A stretch of DNA of 64,000 bases from Bacillus salipaludis (GCF_004358205.1 NZ_SMYO01000011.1:124001-188000), one strand, 5' to 3'; positions 8,163 to 17,794 are shown, counted from the stretch's first letter. Program-made: numbers and translations. The notes: generated by a model from the letters alone, not told the origin.

Positions 8163-9287
8163 ATGATCGAATTTAAAAATATAGTTAAAAAGTATCGGAC
8201 AAAAACGATTATCAATTCATTTTCGTTAGATATCGAAGCGGGACAATTAGTCGTATTTATCGGTCCCAGTGGATGTGGAAAAACAACACTACTGAAAATG
8301 ATTAATAAATTAATTCAACCAACATCAGGAAAAATCTATGTAAATGGGAAAGATATCTCGACCATGAATACGATTGAACTTCGCCGAAACATTGGCTATG
8401 TTATCCAAAATACGGGTTTATTCCCACATATGTCGATTAAGGAAAATTTGGAGCTCATTCCGAAGCTTAAAGGAGAAGATCCCGAGGCAATTGCCAAAAA
8501 AACGGAGGAATTATTGGAGACGGTTGGATTAAATCCAAAGGAATATCTGCACCGCTATCCAAATGAACTGAGCGGCGGGCAGCAGCAAAGGGTTGGCGTA
8601 GCTCGTGCTTTCTCCACTAACTCCGATATCATCTTAATGGACGAACCATTCAGTGCCTTAGACCCCGTGACTAGAAGCTCTCTGCAGGATGAACTATTCC
8701 AAATGCAAAAGGAATTTAACAAGACGATTATCTTTGTAACGCATGATATGGATGAAGCTATTAAAATAGCTGACAAGATTTGTATTTTAAAAGATGGTGA
8801 TATTCTTCAATATGATTCACCGGAAAATATCTTAAAAAATCCGGCTAACCATTTTGTTGAAGACTTCATTGGAAAAAGAAGAGTATGGAATAATCCTGAA
8901 TTACTATTGGCCGAGGATATTATGATCGCTCATCCTGTTAAAATTACCGGGAAACGTAATGTTCTTCAGGCAATTGAAATTATGAAGGATCATAAGGTAG
9001 ACAGCTTAATGGTAACGAATAAGAATAATATTCTCATCGGTTTAGTGACATTGAAAGGAATTCAATTGCTGAACCGTAATGATGCAATTGAGGATGTTAT
9101 GGAGCAAAATGTTCTATCTGTATCACAAGATGCAAATTTGATTTCTGTTCTTACAACGATGAATGAACACAAGATTGGCTATGTACCTGTTGTAAATTAC
9201 ATGAATCAATTAACAGGTCTTATTACAAGGAGCAGTATTTTATCAGCATTAAGCAGTCAACTAATTGACTTGGAGGTGGCCTTTTAA
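8163..9287 (+). CDS. opuFA: Osmolyte ABC transporter ATPase with CBS domains (OpuF type)
   Basis: This 374-residue ATPase of the glycine betaine/choline uptake family has Walker A GPSGCGKTT near residue 37, signature LSGGQQQRVGVARA near 140, Walker B IILMDEPFSALDP, and the switch His in FVTHDMDEA. Two tandem CBS motifs occupy residues ~250-370 and usually gate such transporters by ionic strength or nucleotide. AGGAGG precedes the ATG. Its stop codon overlaps the next start by one base. Paired with a fused permease-binding protein it matches the two-component OpuF layout known in Bacillus rather than four-gene OpuB/OpuC. Confidence 0.85.
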   Translation: MIEFKNIVKKYRTKTIINSFSLDIEAGQLVVFIGPSGCGKTTLLKMINKLIQPTSGKIYVNGKDISTMNTIELRRNIGYVIQNTGLFPHMSIKENLELIPKLKGEDPEAIAKKTEELLETVGLNPKEYLHRYPNELSGGQQQRVGVARAFSTNSDIILMDEPFSALDPVTRSSLQDELFQMQKEFNKTIIFVTHDMDEAIKIADKICILKDGDILQYDSPENILKNPANHFVEDFIGKRRVWNNPELLLAEDIMIAHPVKITGKRNVLQAIEIMKDHKVDSLMVTNKNNILIGLVTLKGIQLLNRNDAIEDVMEQNVLSVSQDANLISVLTTMNEHKIGYVPVVNYMNQLTGLITRSSILSALSSQLIDLEVAF

Positions 9288-10849
9288 TGAAGGATTTCTG
9301 GAACTATCTACAATCAAACTCAGACCAAATTTTTGGTTTAATAGGGGAACATTTATATTTAAGTGTCATTTCAGTTGTGATTGCCATTATTGTCGGCATC
9401 CCGCTCGGAATCTTGATTTCCAGAGAGCCGAAATTATCAAAGCCGATTATTGGAACAACAAATGTCATTCAAGCGGTTCCAAGCTTGGCCTTACTCGGGT
9501 TTTTAATCCCGTTTATCGGGATTGGCAGCACCCCTGCCATTGTAATGGTTGTTCTTTATTCTTTACTTCCTATTGTTAAAAATACCTACACTGGGTTAAC
9601 GAATATTAATGCAGACATTCTGGAAGCCGCCAAAGGTATCGGTTTAACCAAGAGCCAAACAATGAGAAAGGTTCAGTTGCCGTTAGCTTTCCCGATGATT
9701 ATGGCGGGAATCAGAATTTCAGCGGTTACCGCTGTCGGATTAATGACGATCGCAGCCTTTGTCGGGGCCGGCGGACTAGGTTATCTAGTCTTTTCAGGTG
9801 TGCAAACTGTTGACAACAACATGATCTTAGCAGGTGCGATTCCTGCATGTATCCTGGCACTGTTAATTGACTTTATTGTTGGAAAACTTGAGTCTTCCAT
9901 CTCTTATACTAGTAAAATCAAATCCTCTAAAATGAAGAAGAAACCAGCAAAAAAATGGTTCATTGCAACAAGCGCCATTGTGGTTCTTGCTGCAGGAGGA
10001 TTTGGTGTTTACGCAAAAGCAACAGGCGACTCCAAAGATAAAATTGTCATTGGTTCTAAAAATTTTAGTGAACAATTAATTTTAAGTAATATGCTTGCTG
10101 ATGTCATTGAAGATAAAACAGATTTGCAAGTCGAACGAAAATTAAACCTCGGTGGTTCACAAGTGGCTTTTAGTGCCCTTAAGAATGGTAATATTGATGC
10201 CTATGTCGAATACACTGGCACTGGTTTAGTGAATATTCTAAACCAACCGCCTGAAAGTAATCCTGATAAAGTTTATAAATATGTCCAAAAAGAATTTAAG
10301 AATAAATATGGCATTGATATGCTAAAACCGCTTGGTTTCAACAATACGTACGCACTGGCAGTACGTCAAGATACGGCGAAGCAATATGGATTAAACACTA
10401 TTTCGGACTTGGCAAAAGTGAGTGATGGTTTAACCTTCGGACCAACCATTGAATTTCCGAATCGGGAGGATGGGTTAATTGGTCTTACAAAAACATATGG
10501 AATAAAATTTAAAGATGTGAAGGCTGTTGATGGCGGCCTGCGCTATACTGCTTTAGATCATCATAAGAGTGATGCCATTGATGCATTTTCTACTGATGGA
10601 TTACTTGAAGCCTTCCATTTAAAAGTATTAAAGGACGATAAAAACTTTTTCCCTCCATACTATGCCGTACCAATCGTAAAAGAGGAAACATTAAAAAAAC
10701 ATCCGGAACTGAAAAAGGCATTAAATGCTCTCTCGGGTAAAATAACAGATGAGAAAATGCGTGAATTAAATTATAAAGTAGACAGCTTGAAGCAGTCTCC
10801 GGCAAAAGTTGCAAAAGAGTTTTTACAAAAAGAAGGAATTATAAAATAA
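9287..10849 (+). CDS. opuFB: Osmolyte ABC permease fused to substrate-binding domain (OpuF type)
   Basis: This 520-residue fusion has an N-terminal permease (~1-210, about six helices; EAAKGIGLTKSQTMRKVQLP is the EAA coupling loop). An extra transmembrane anchor (WFIATSAIVVLAAGGFGVYA, near 225) leads to an external OpuAC/ProX-type binding domain starting at IVIGSKNFSEQLILSN. The domain fusion removes the need for a separate lipoprotein. Ligands are probably betaine-class compatible solutes; aromatic-cage residues were not modelled. A strong terminator follows. Confidence 0.85.
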   Translation: MKDFWNYLQSNSDQIFGLIGEHLYLSVISVVIAIIVGIPLGILISREPKLSKPIIGTTNVIQAVPSLALLGFLIPFIGIGSTPAIVMVVLYSLLPIVKNTYTGLTNINADILEAAKGIGLTKSQTMRKVQLPLAFPMIMAGIRISAVTAVGLMTIAAFVGAGGLGYLVFSGVQTVDNNMILAGAIPACILALLIDFIVGKLESSISYTSKIKSSKMKKKPAKKWFIATSAIVVLAAGGFGVYAKATGDSKDKIVIGSKNFSEQLILSNMLADVIEDKTDLQVERKLNLGGSQVAFSALKNGNIDAYVEYTGTGLVNILNQPPESNPDKVYKYVQKEFKNKYGIDMLKPLGFNNTYALAVRQDTAKQYGLNTISDLAKVSDGLTFGPTIEFPNREDGLIGLTKTYGIKFKDVKAVDGGLRYTALDHHKSDAIDAFSTDGLLEAFHLKVLKDDKNFFPPYYAVPIVKEETLKKHPELKKALNALSGKITDEKMRELNYKVDSLKQSPAKVAKEFLQKEGIIK

Positions 10850-10855
10850 TTCTAA

Positions 10856-10890
10856 AGACCGGTCTATACTATAGACCGGTCTCCTTTTTA
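10856..10890. terminator. Strong bidirectional terminator
   Basis: AGACCGGTCTATA (10856-10868) and its exact complement (10870-10882), then CCTTTTTA. It separates the convergent opuFAB and the GntR-type regulator, whose stop codon lies at its edge. Confidence 0.9.
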
Positions 10891-11505
10891 TTCCTCTAAA
10901 AAATGCTGAACTCTTTCGTACGTTTTTTCATCTCCTATGACAAGGAGAATATCGCCTTCGTGGATTAAAGCATAAGGGCCGGGTGATATAATCATCTCCC
11001 CTTTCCTTTTCATTCCAATCACTGTCCCTCCAGTGTTTTGCCAAAACTTCATATCTGAAATCGTCTTGCCAATATGGATGCAGCCAGGAAAAATTTCAAT
11101 CTCAAGTGGTGCTAATGGATTCGTATGGCGCAGTTTGTCTGAATAGTCCATAATTTTCGTTAACGTTTCATACAACTGTTCGTCCAATTTTTCTCGTTCC
11201 ACAATCAAATGGTTCATTTGCTTTTTCAGGTCTTTTACACTGGCAAGATTCGAAAATCGATGAATATACTTGAAGGCATTTTCCCTAGAGGAAATTACAA
11301 TTCCACTGCCTTTGGTAGAATGAACAATTTCCACATCTTCTAAAATTTTTATTGCTCTGCGGACGGTTTCAGGTGAAACCTTGTATTCACTAGCCAATGT
11401 GGATCTGCCATGAATTTTTTCTCCTACCTTAAATTTACCATCATAGATTCGATTGGCTAAATCAATGGCGATTCGTTCATATGTAGGTATTTGTGTCCTT
11501 TCCAT
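10888..11505 (-). CDS. GntR-type regulator with RCK_C (TrkA-C) domain, BusR-like
   Basis: This 205-residue protein has a GntR winged helix (~1-75; STLASEYKVSPETVRRAIKI), a coiled-coil linker (~85-125) and a C-terminal RCK_C domain (~130-205; GEMIISPGPYALIHEGDILL). This order is that of BusR, the c-di-AMP-responsive repressor of a glycine betaine transporter in lactic acid bacteria. It sits convergent with the opuF-type operon, supporting an osmotic role. I saw no BusR-like operator upstream of opuFA, so direct regulation and c-di-AMP binding are inferred. TCGGAGG precedes the start. Confidence 0.8.
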   Translation of the reverse strand: MERTQIPTYERIAIDLANRIYDGKFKVGEKIHGRSTLASEYKVSPETVRRAIKILEDVEIVHSTKGSGIVISSRENAFKYIHRFSNLASVKDLKKQMNHLIVEREKLDEQLYETLTKIMDYSDKLRHTNPLAPLEIEIFPGCIHIGKTISDMKFWQNTGGTVIGMKRKGEMIISPGPYALIHEGDILLVIGDEKTYERVQHFLEE

Positions 11506-11672
11506 AAAAAACCTCCGACACCACTAGTATTAAAAAAGTCTTATCTTATTTTTTTGTATCTAATACCCTTCCACTATACTCTTTTAGACGATAGCTTGCG
11601 AGTGAAAAGTTAAAGACTTTATTCAGAGAATTTTGGGCATAATTGTAAAAGGAAATGGAATGAGGTGAGGAC

Positions 11673-12239
11673 ATGAAACGTAAAATAATTCTTTGTTTAA
11701 GTATCGCCTTTATGATTTTTATGACCACCCTATTTGTCTTTTACCTCATTAAAGATGACACCTCTAATTGGCAGGTAGCTCTCGGCGGTATCATTGTCAG
11801 TGCCTTACCATTATTACTATTGCGCTTAAAAAATAATCCTTTTAACATTCCGCAAATTTTAGGTTATTTCTTATTTCTGTTTTGTTCTACTTACTTAGGT
11901 TCCATTGCTCTTTTTTATCTTCATCATAAATGGTGGGATTCAACACTTCATTTTTACAAGGGAGCATACGTTGGTGTGATCGCCATTACACTTTTTAAGA
12001 TACTGGTGCCTTCTCAAAATCGAGAGGATGTATCGCGGTGGGTTCTCTTCCTATTTGTGCTTTCACTTGGTGCTTCAGCTAGTGTATTTTGGGAAATCTA
12101 TGAATTTTTAGGGGATCTAACATTTACACACACGATGCAACGAGGCGGCAACACCGATACCATGTATGATTTATTGTGTGGTTTAGCCGGCGGACTCCTG
12201 ATTGCACTATACTCCTTAGTCCGCAAACAACAGGTTTAA
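11673..12239 (+). CDS. Integral membrane protein, first of a paralogous pair
   Basis: This 188-residue protein has about five to six membrane helices. Conserved-looking polar motifs are WWDSTLHFYKG, SVFWEIYEFLGD and GGNTDTMYDLLCGLAGG, all shared with the next gene. The acidic/His/Asn pattern in the membrane resembles DUF2238/YjdF-like proteins. GAGGTGAGG precedes the ATG. The stop is 16 bases before the second copy. Function unknown. Confidence 0.65.
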   Translation: MKRKIILCLSIAFMIFMTTLFVFYLIKDDTSNWQVALGGIIVSALPLLLLRLKNNPFNIPQILGYFLFLFCSTYLGSIALFYLHHKWWDSTLHFYKGAYVGVIAITLFKILVPSQNREDVSRWVLFLFVLSLGASASVFWEIYEFLGDLTFTHTMQRGGNTDTMYDLLCGLAGGLLIALYSLVRKQQV

Positions 12240-12255
12240 TTGGAGGAAATAAACA

Positions 12256-12831
12256 ATGAATCGGAAACTTGTCATTCTCATTAGTGCAGCCTATGTACTA
12301 TTTATGGCCATTTTGGCTTTTTATTATCATTCAACCGGTGCATCATTTAAATCTACTGTAGCAATTGGCGGAATTGTCTGCGGTGCGATTCCGCTTCTGT
12401 TGGCTCTTTTTACAAAACTTCAATTCAATTTGCCGATCGTTTTTTCTTACTTGATTTTCTTGATTGGTTCACAATATTTAGGTTCGATTCGCGGCTGGTA
12501 TGGCCTTGGCTGGTGGGACACCTTTATGCATTTTATCAGCGGCGGTATCCTGGCATTTGCAGCGATTGCTTTATATGAGCGACTTATTCATCGAAATGCA
12601 GGAAATGCGATTTCCCCTTGGTTTGTATTTTTGTATACCCTATCTTTTGCTGCCCTCGGCGGAGTCCTATGGGAAGTTTATGAATTCAGCTGTGATCAAT
12701 TTTTGGGCATGACCCTGCAAGGCGGCGGAAATACAGACACGATGACCGATTTGATTGCCGATACTGCAGGAGGGCTTGTCATCGCGATTTGGGCAGGGGT
12801 TCGAACAAAAATTAAATTAAAGAATCAATGA
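12256..12831 (+). CDS. Integral membrane protein, second of a paralogous pair
   Basis: At 191 residues it is a clear paralogue of the preceding protein: WWDTFMHFISGG, GVLWEVYEFSCD and GGNTDTMTDLIADTAGG align with it along the full length. TTGGAGGAAATAAAC precedes the ATG. Together they form a two-gene operon from a tandem duplication, ending at a terminator. The retained intramembrane Asp, His, Glu and Asn residues suggest a shared catalytic or binding function that is not identified. Confidence 0.65.
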   Translation: MNRKLVILISAAYVLFMAILAFYYHSTGASFKSTVAIGGIVCGAIPLLLALFTKLQFNLPIVFSYLIFLIGSQYLGSIRGWYGLGWWDTFMHFISGGILAFAAIALYERLIHRNAGNAISPWFVFLYTLSFAALGGVLWEVYEFSCDQFLGMTLQGGGNTDTMTDLIADTAGGLVIAIWAGVRTKIKLKNQ

Positions 12832-12841
12832 GACTTATCAT

Positions 12842-12884
12842 GAGCTGTGTTTAAATTTTATACAAATTAAACACAGCTCTTTCT
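12842..12884. terminator. Bidirectional terminator
   Basis: GAGCTGTGTTTAA (12842-12854) pairs perfectly with 12867-12879, followed by TTTCT. It serves the membrane-protein pair and the convergent malic enzyme gene. Confidence 0.85.
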
Positions 12885-12917
12885 ACCCCACTGATCCTTT
12901 TGTTGCTTCAAATAGAT

Positions 12918-14165
12918 TTATACCAAAACAGGTTGTTTTTCTTCTACTAGTAATAATAGACGATTTCTTATGTCTTCTACATTTACATTTTTTTGTGAAA
13001 CACCCGTTTCCATTGCAGCATTCGCAACAGCTGCTGCTACATGGGCAGCCACTCGGCGGTCAAATGGGTCTGGTATCACATAGTCGGCATGGAGATCTTC
13101 CGCTGAAATCAATCCAGCAATAGCATAAACTGCTGCAAGCTTCATTTCTTCATTGATTTCTTTTGCATGTACATCTAAAGCCCCCCGGAAGATGCCCGGA
13201 AATGCTAGTACATTATTAACCTGATTAGGGAAATCAGATCGGCCAGTCCCTACTACGAGTGCTCCAGCTTCTTTTGCCTCCTCCGGCATAATTTCCGGTA
13301 TTGGATTGGCCATCGCAAAAATGATCGGATATGGATTCATGGAACGAACCATCTCTTTTGTGACAGCACCTGCAGCTGATACGCCGACAAACACATCTGC
13401 TCCCACCAACGCATCCGCTAATAACCCTTGTTGCTGTTCTTTATTGGTAATACAGGCTATTTCCTCTTTAAATGGATTCATTCCTACAGGGCGGCCATTA
13501 TAAATGATTCCATTTGTATCACATAAGATGACATCCTTTACTCCCATATGTAGTAAGAGTTTCACAATCGCCACACCTGCTGCACCTGCACCGTTTATCA
13601 CAACACGAATATCATTAATACTCTTCTCAGCGAGTTTTAGAGCGTTAATTAATCCAGCAGCAGTAACGATTGCAGTGCCATGTTGATCATCATGAAAAAT
13701 TGGAATATTGCAGGCTTCTTGTAAGCGGCTCTCAATTTCAAAACATTGAGGTGCAGCAATGTCTTCTAAGTTAATCCCGCCAAATGTAGGCTCAAGTAAT
13801 TTGACAACCTCGACAATTTTATCCGAATCAAATGTATCTAAACAAAGGGGAAATGCATCTACATCAGCAAATGATTTAAATAACAATGCTTTTCCTTCCA
13901 TCACGGGCATTGCAGCTTTGGGGCCAATATTCCCAAGACCGAGTACAGCTGTTCCATCTGAAACAACGGCAACAAGATTCCCCTTCATTGTGTAGTCGTA
14001 TACTTTGCTTTCATCCTCATGAATGACTAAACAAGGTTCTGCAACGCCTGGTGAATATGCTAAACTTAAATCGTTTGCATTGCGTACTGCGACTTTTGAA
14101 TGAACGCCAAGCTTTCCTCGATTTTCTTTATGCATTTTTAATGCTTCTTCACGTAAAGTTGACAT
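12918..14165 (-). CDS. NAD(P)-dependent malic enzyme (short, YtsJ type)
   Basis: This 415-residue protein catalyses oxidative decarboxylation of malate to pyruvate. The malic N-domain includes [26 protein letters not shown], and the metal-binding [11 protein letters not shown]. The C-domain Rossmann motif is [11 protein letters not shown], followed by [10 protein letters not shown]. Length matches short bacterial enzymes such as B. subtilis YtsJ. GGAGGAGAAG lies about 12 bases before the ATG. The 14166-14390 upstream region is very A+T rich and contains AGTTTTATATACAAAACT, a possible operator. It is a monocistronic unit. Confidence 0.9.
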   Translation of the reverse strand: MSTLREEALKMHKENRGKLGVHSKVAVRNANDLSLAYSPGVAEPCLVIHEDESKVYDYTMKGNLVAVVSDGTAVLGLGNIGPKAAMPVMEGKALLFKSFADVDAFPLCLDTFDSDKIVEVVKLLEPTFGGINLEDIAAPQCFEIESRLQEACNIPIFHDDQHGTAIVTAAGLINALKLAEKSINDIRVVINGAGAAGVAIVKLLLHMGVKDVILCDTNGIIYNGRPVGMNPFKEEIACITNKEQQQGLLADALVGADVFVGVSAAGAVTKEMVRSMNPYPIIFAMANPIPEIMPEEAKEAGALVVGTGRSDFPNQVNNVLAFPGIFRGALDVHAKEINEEMKLAAVYAIAGLISAEDLHADYVIPDPFDRRVAAHVAAAVANAAMETGVSQKNVNVEDIRNRLLLLVEEKQPVLV

Positions 14166-14398
14166 AAATTGACTCTTCTCCTCCTTGTTTTACATATAAA
14201 ACAATGTTACATATATCTATAATAATATATTTAATTTTATTAATAGTCAATAATATTCAGATAATTTGTTTTTATATTAAAAATTAGTTTTATATACAAA
14301 ACTATTTATGTTGTACAAAAATAATTATTTGCTTATCATCGTTTTATTTTTAACGGGGAAATACGGGAGATGTTATATTATTTTCTCTCAAAATTAAG

Positions 14399-14430
14399 AA
14401 GGCCTAACCGAATAACGGTTAAGCCTTTTT
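14399..14430. terminator. Terminator of the aspartokinase gene
   Basis: AAGGCCTAACCG (14399-14410) pairs with CGGTTAAGCCTT (14416-14427). The T-run is stronger on the plus strand, weaker leftward. Confidence 0.7.
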
Positions 14431-14488
14431 AATTGATTAAATTCAATAACGTTGTCGTCGTAATCTCGTCTTGTGATGTATGTACCTT

Positions 14489-15850
14489 TTAAACCATCAC
14501 GGCTGCAAAGAATTCATCATAAAGTGCCTGAACGGCTCTTTTTTCTTCGACTTCTTTTACCCCAAACATCATGCTCACTTCAGATGAACCCTGATTAATC
14601 ATTTCGATATTAACCTTTGCCTTTGCTAAAGCTTTGGAAGCCCTGGCCATTGTTCCCACATTCCTGCGCATGCCTTCTCCCACGACCATAATCAAAGCCA
14701 GGCTGTGTTCGAATTTAACTAAATCAGCATTAAGGTCTGTTTCAATACGTCTTTTAATTTCTTCCTCCATTCCCGGAGCAAGCTGATTCTCTCTTAGGAT
14801 CACTGAGATATCATCAATACCGGAAGGAGTGTGTTCATAGGATAGACCAAACTCCTCTAGAATACCAAGAAGCTTACGGCCAAACCCAACCTCTCGATTC
14901 ATTAAATACTTGCTTACATAAATACTGCAAAAGCCTTCATCACTAGCAATTCCGATAACAGGACCGTTTGTATTATCGCGTTCATAAACAATTCTTGTAC
15001 CAGGTGCAGAAGGATTATTTGTATTTTTAATATTCACCGGAATTCCTGCTCGGAAGGCCGGAACAAGTGCTTCATCATGAAGAACAGAAAATCCTGCGTA
15101 GGAAAGCTCGCGCATTTCACGATATGTCAATTCTTTGATCTCCTTTGGGCGGCTCACTAATGATGGATTAACGGAATAAACTGCATCCACATCGGTAAAG
15201 TTTTCATAAAGATCGGCCTTTAAGGCATTGGCAAGGATTGAACCCGTAATATCTGATCCGCTTCGTGAAAAGGTAAATACATCCCCTTCCTTGCTATAGC
15301 CAAAAAATCCTGGGAATACTAAAATTCCTCGTCGATCATGTAGTGAGGCTAATTTTGTATATGATTCCGGTAGAGTTTGGGCATTTCCTGGCTCATCACT
15401 GACAAGAAGTCCTGCATCTTTAGGATCAACATAAGAGGCATCAACACCTTGCGATTGAAAATAGGCAGCAACTAATTTTGCGTTGTTATCCTCTCCACTA
15501 GCCTTCATTAAATCCATAAACCGTTCAGGGTTACTCTTATCCGAGGAAACTCTTCTTTTAAGGTCATTCTCAATTTCCTGAATGATATCTGAAGAAATGG
15601 CTAATTCTTCAGCAATTAACGCATATCTTGCCACTACAGCATCTAATTTTTCCTTTGGATCTTGATTCTGTAAGGAAAGTTCAGCACACTCAATCAATAA
15701 ATCCGTTACCTTCTCATCTTCAGAAAATCTTTTTCCTGGTGCCGAAACGACTACTACCTTCCGTTCAGGGTCTGAAACAACAATCTGGAAAACCTTCTCT
15801 AATTGTTTTCCTGATGCTAAAGACGATCCTCCAAATTTAACGACCTTCAT
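14489..15850 (-). CDS. Aspartate kinase (YclM type)
   Basis: This 453-residue protein phosphorylates aspartate at the entry to Lys, Thr, Met and diaminopimelate synthesis. The N-terminal KFGGSSLASG binds ATP, and FSRSGSDITGS lies near residue 195. Two C-terminal ACT domains (~310-450) include IYVSKYLMN and VNIEMINQGSSEVSMMFGV. Length and layout match the class I lysine/threonine-sensitive enzyme YclM rather than the dapG or lysC types. TTAGGAGTTG precedes the ATG. No lysine riboswitch or T-box was seen in the 184-base upstream gap. Confidence 0.9.
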   Translation of the reverse strand: MKVVKFGGSSLASGKQLEKVFQIVVSDPERKVVVVSAPGKRFSEDEKVTDLLIECAELSLQNQDPKEKLDAVVARYALIAEELAISSDIIQEIENDLKRRVSSDKSNPERFMDLMKASGEDNNAKLVAAYFQSQGVDASYVDPKDAGLLVSDEPGNAQTLPESYTKLASLHDRRGILVFPGFFGYSKEGDVFTFSRSGSDITGSILANALKADLYENFTDVDAVYSVNPSLVSRPKEIKELTYREMRELSYAGFSVLHDEALVPAFRAGIPVNIKNTNNPSAPGTRIVYERDNTNGPVIGIASDEGFCSIYVSKYLMNREVGFGRKLLGILEEFGLSYEHTPSGIDDISVILRENQLAPGMEEEIKRRIETDLNADLVKFEHSLALIMVVGEGMRRNVGTMARASKALAKAKVNIEMINQGSSEVSMMFGVKEVEEKRAVQALYDEFFAAVMV

Positions 15851-16034
15851 TTCTTACAACTCCTAATCTTTTAAAAATATAATCTTAATTTTATTCTAAT
15901 TCTGAAAATAATCAATAGTTTTTTTCCTTCTATCGAGGACATTTGTTTATTTGCAGTGGACATTAATACAATTAGACCAAAAAAGCAGTAAAATTTCAAC
16001 TATTAAAGCCCACTGTCTTTCCTATAAATAAAAT

Positions 16035-16649
16035 TTAACGAATGAGTTCAATAAAATGAAAAAGAATCTTGGCAGTTAACCCCCATATAACCTTTTCTTC
16101 ATAAATATAGAAATATTCGTCCAATCCTCTTGTCCGCCATTTATAATTTTCTCCCCCTGGAATTAACTCCAACGGAAAGTTTTTTTCCGGTTCAACTTTA
16201 AAATTCAAATTGTACACTTCAGGCTTATGATTTAAGAAAAAGGACATGGGTACCGAAAAAACATCCCCCACTTCAGCTGGATTAGGTTGTATCGATTCAG
16301 GACAATCAATAAATCCAGCGAAGGGATAAATAATCATACCAAACTGTGAAACCATATAATCCAAAGGAAATACTCTCGAGATATTTTCTCTTTTTATTCC
16401 TAATTCCTCAAGTGTTTCCCGTATTGCCGCTCCTTTCTCATCAGAATCGTCAGAATCAATTCTTCCACCTGGGAAACAAATTTCTCCCGGCTGTCTCCTA
16501 AGCTCCATAGACCTGACTTCAAACAGGATATGGATTCCATCCTCTTTTTGAATAAGAGGTAAAAGTACTGCATACTTGGAAAATTTTTCACTTCCCAGTA
16601 TCGTCGGCGTATGTGTTTTTAATTTATGATGAATAAATTCCAAATCCAT
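16035..16649 (-). CDS. CoA pyrophosphatase, Nudix family
   Basis: Nudix hydrolase of 204 residues. The CoA-specific motif preceding the Nudix box (VRSMELRRQPGEICFPGG) and the box itself (IRETLEELGI) identify the NUDT7/8-like subfamily that cleaves CoA to phosphopantetheine and adenosine 3',5'-bisphosphate. The first Glu of the canonical box is replaced, as is usual in this subfamily. The start at 16649 follows AGAGGTGAAATTT; the upstream ATG at 16676 lacks a site. Single-gene unit. Confidence 0.85.
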   Translation of the reverse strand: MDLEFIHHKLKTHTPTILGSEKFSKYAVLLPLIQKEDGIHILFEVRSMELRRQPGEICFPGGRIDSDDSDEKGAAIRETLEELGIKRENISRVFPLDYMVSQFGMIIYPFAGFIDCPESIQPNPAEVGDVFSVPMSFFLNHKPEVYNLNFKVEPEKNFPLELIPGGENYKWRTRGLDEYFYIYEEKVIWGLTAKILFHFIELIR

Positions 16650-16784
16650 AAATTTCACCTCTTTTGTTTCACTCAACTTGATAAACTGCCATCAAGTATT
16701 CCCCGTCATAAAGGAATTGTTATTTTAATTTTAGACAAGATTCATGGTAGAAATTACTCTTTTAAAACAAATTTATTATTATAC

Positions 16785-17366
16785 TCATACATTTGTCTTG
16801 ATTGCCAATAACAGCCCGGTTGACCAATCCATTTCTGTTATCACCAAATCCGGTCTTTTTCGGAGTGTATCAACAAGTTTGGGAGCTTTGATTCTATATT
16901 CTTCCGGCACTCTCTCATCTGGCAGCAAATCATGAATCACATAAAACCCTCCCACATTTAAATGATCTAGCGTTTTATCAAGTAGTTCGAATTTTCCTGG
17001 CCAGGTATCGGCAAAAATAAAATCAAATTGCTCAGACATTTTTTGAATAAAAGCCGCCCCATCTTCGCACCGGAATGATACTCTGCTGTCTTGCCCGAGG
17101 TACCTCTTAGCAATAGATTGCACACTCGCATCTATGTCAACCGTCGTAAGCCTGCTTTCACCATCCATTCCCTCAATAATCCATGAAGCCGATGCCCCTG
17201 CGCCTGTTCCCAGCTCTAAGAAATTTCCTCTTGATTTTGAGGAAGCCAATCCTTTTAGCAAAAACCCTGTTTTTCTGTCACATGATTGCTCAAAGCCAAT
17301 CACCTGAGAGTCTTGTAATATTTTCGCGTAAGCAAGTGGCGCTTGCAAAACTTTGTTTTCCTCCAT
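16785..17366 (-). CDS. SAM-dependent methyltransferase (class I, O-methyltransferase-like)
   Basis: A 193-residue Rossmann methyltransferase with motif I FLELGTGAGASAS near residue 48, motif II LTTVDIDAS with the acidic ribose ligand, and FDFIFADTWPG near 115. The start follows ATAGGGGGAATTGTC. Reading upstream on the same strand one meets a dispersed repeat (17391-17508) and then an S-box riboswitch with terminator (17536-17692), so expression is likely induced when SAM is low. The methyl acceptor is unknown; catechol or caffeoyl-CoA type similarity is only general. Confidence 0.8.
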   Translation of the reverse strand: MEENKVLQAPLAYAKILQDSQVIGFEQSCDRKTGFLLKGLASSKSRGNFLELGTGAGASASWIIEGMDGESRLTTVDIDASVQSIAKRYLGQDSRVSFRCEDGAAFIQKMSEQFDFIFADTWPGKFELLDKTLDHLNVGGFYVIHDLLPDERVPEEYRIKAPKLVDTLRKRPDLVITEMDWSTGLLLAIKTNV

Positions 17367-17390
17367 GACAATTCCCCCTATTTATAATGG

Positions 17391-17508
17391 CTGATGATTT
17401 CCGCTCCAGGTGCTTCGCTTTCCGCGGGCGGTCCGGGGAGCCTCCTCGGCTCCGTACTCCCGCAAGAGTCTCGCACCTTCCACTACAATCAAAATGTTTA
17501 AAATCAGC
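17391..17508 (+). repeat. Dispersed GC-rich repeat, copy between S-box and methyltransferase
   Basis: It shares GATTTCCGCTCCAGGTGCTT, TTTCCGCGGGCG, GGGGAGCCTCCTCG and CGTACTCCCGC with the copies at 46546 and 47625, but is more diverged. It sits in the leader between the riboswitch terminator and the gene. Confidence 0.8.
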
Positions 17509-17535
17509 AATGACCTTTTATATAGAATATGAAAA

Positions 17536-17692
17536 AATAAAAAGGCCTCTTATGATAAGAGGCCTTTGGATAAACGATACCGACCTCTTATCTCCCAGAG
17601 TATGTCTACTCTGTTGGAATTAGCACCTTCCTGAAATAATCAGGGGTTGCTGAGGTTTCGCAGGGCCAGTCCCTCCACCTCTCTGGATAAGA
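17536..17692 (-). ncRNA. SAM-I (S-box) riboswitch with intrinsic terminator
   Basis: Read on the minus strand from 17692: CTTATCCAGAGAGGTGGAGG, GACTGGCCC, GAAACCTCAGCAACC, AAGGTGCTAATTCC and closing GGGAGATAAGAG are the conserved S-box blocks, with P1 formed by CTTATC and GATAAG. A terminator (17536-17568) with stem AAGGCCTCTTAT and a T-run follows. Its 5' arm can alternatively pair with the P1 3' strand (ATAAGAGGTC), the usual OFF switch on SAM binding. The next gene leftward is the SAM-dependent methyltransferase at 16785-17366. Confidence 0.95.
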
Positions 17693-17794
17693 ATAAATTT
17701 TATGGAATTTATTTCATTTGCCAATAAGTATCGCACAGTTTTTACAAAAAGACAATACTTTTACTCGATAATAATCTCCACCCATTTAATAAAA

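Noticed and set aside
15851..16034. Lysine riboswitch or T-box upstream of aspartokinase
   Set aside because: No conserved lysine-box blocks, specifier loop or T-box sequence in the 184-base gap.
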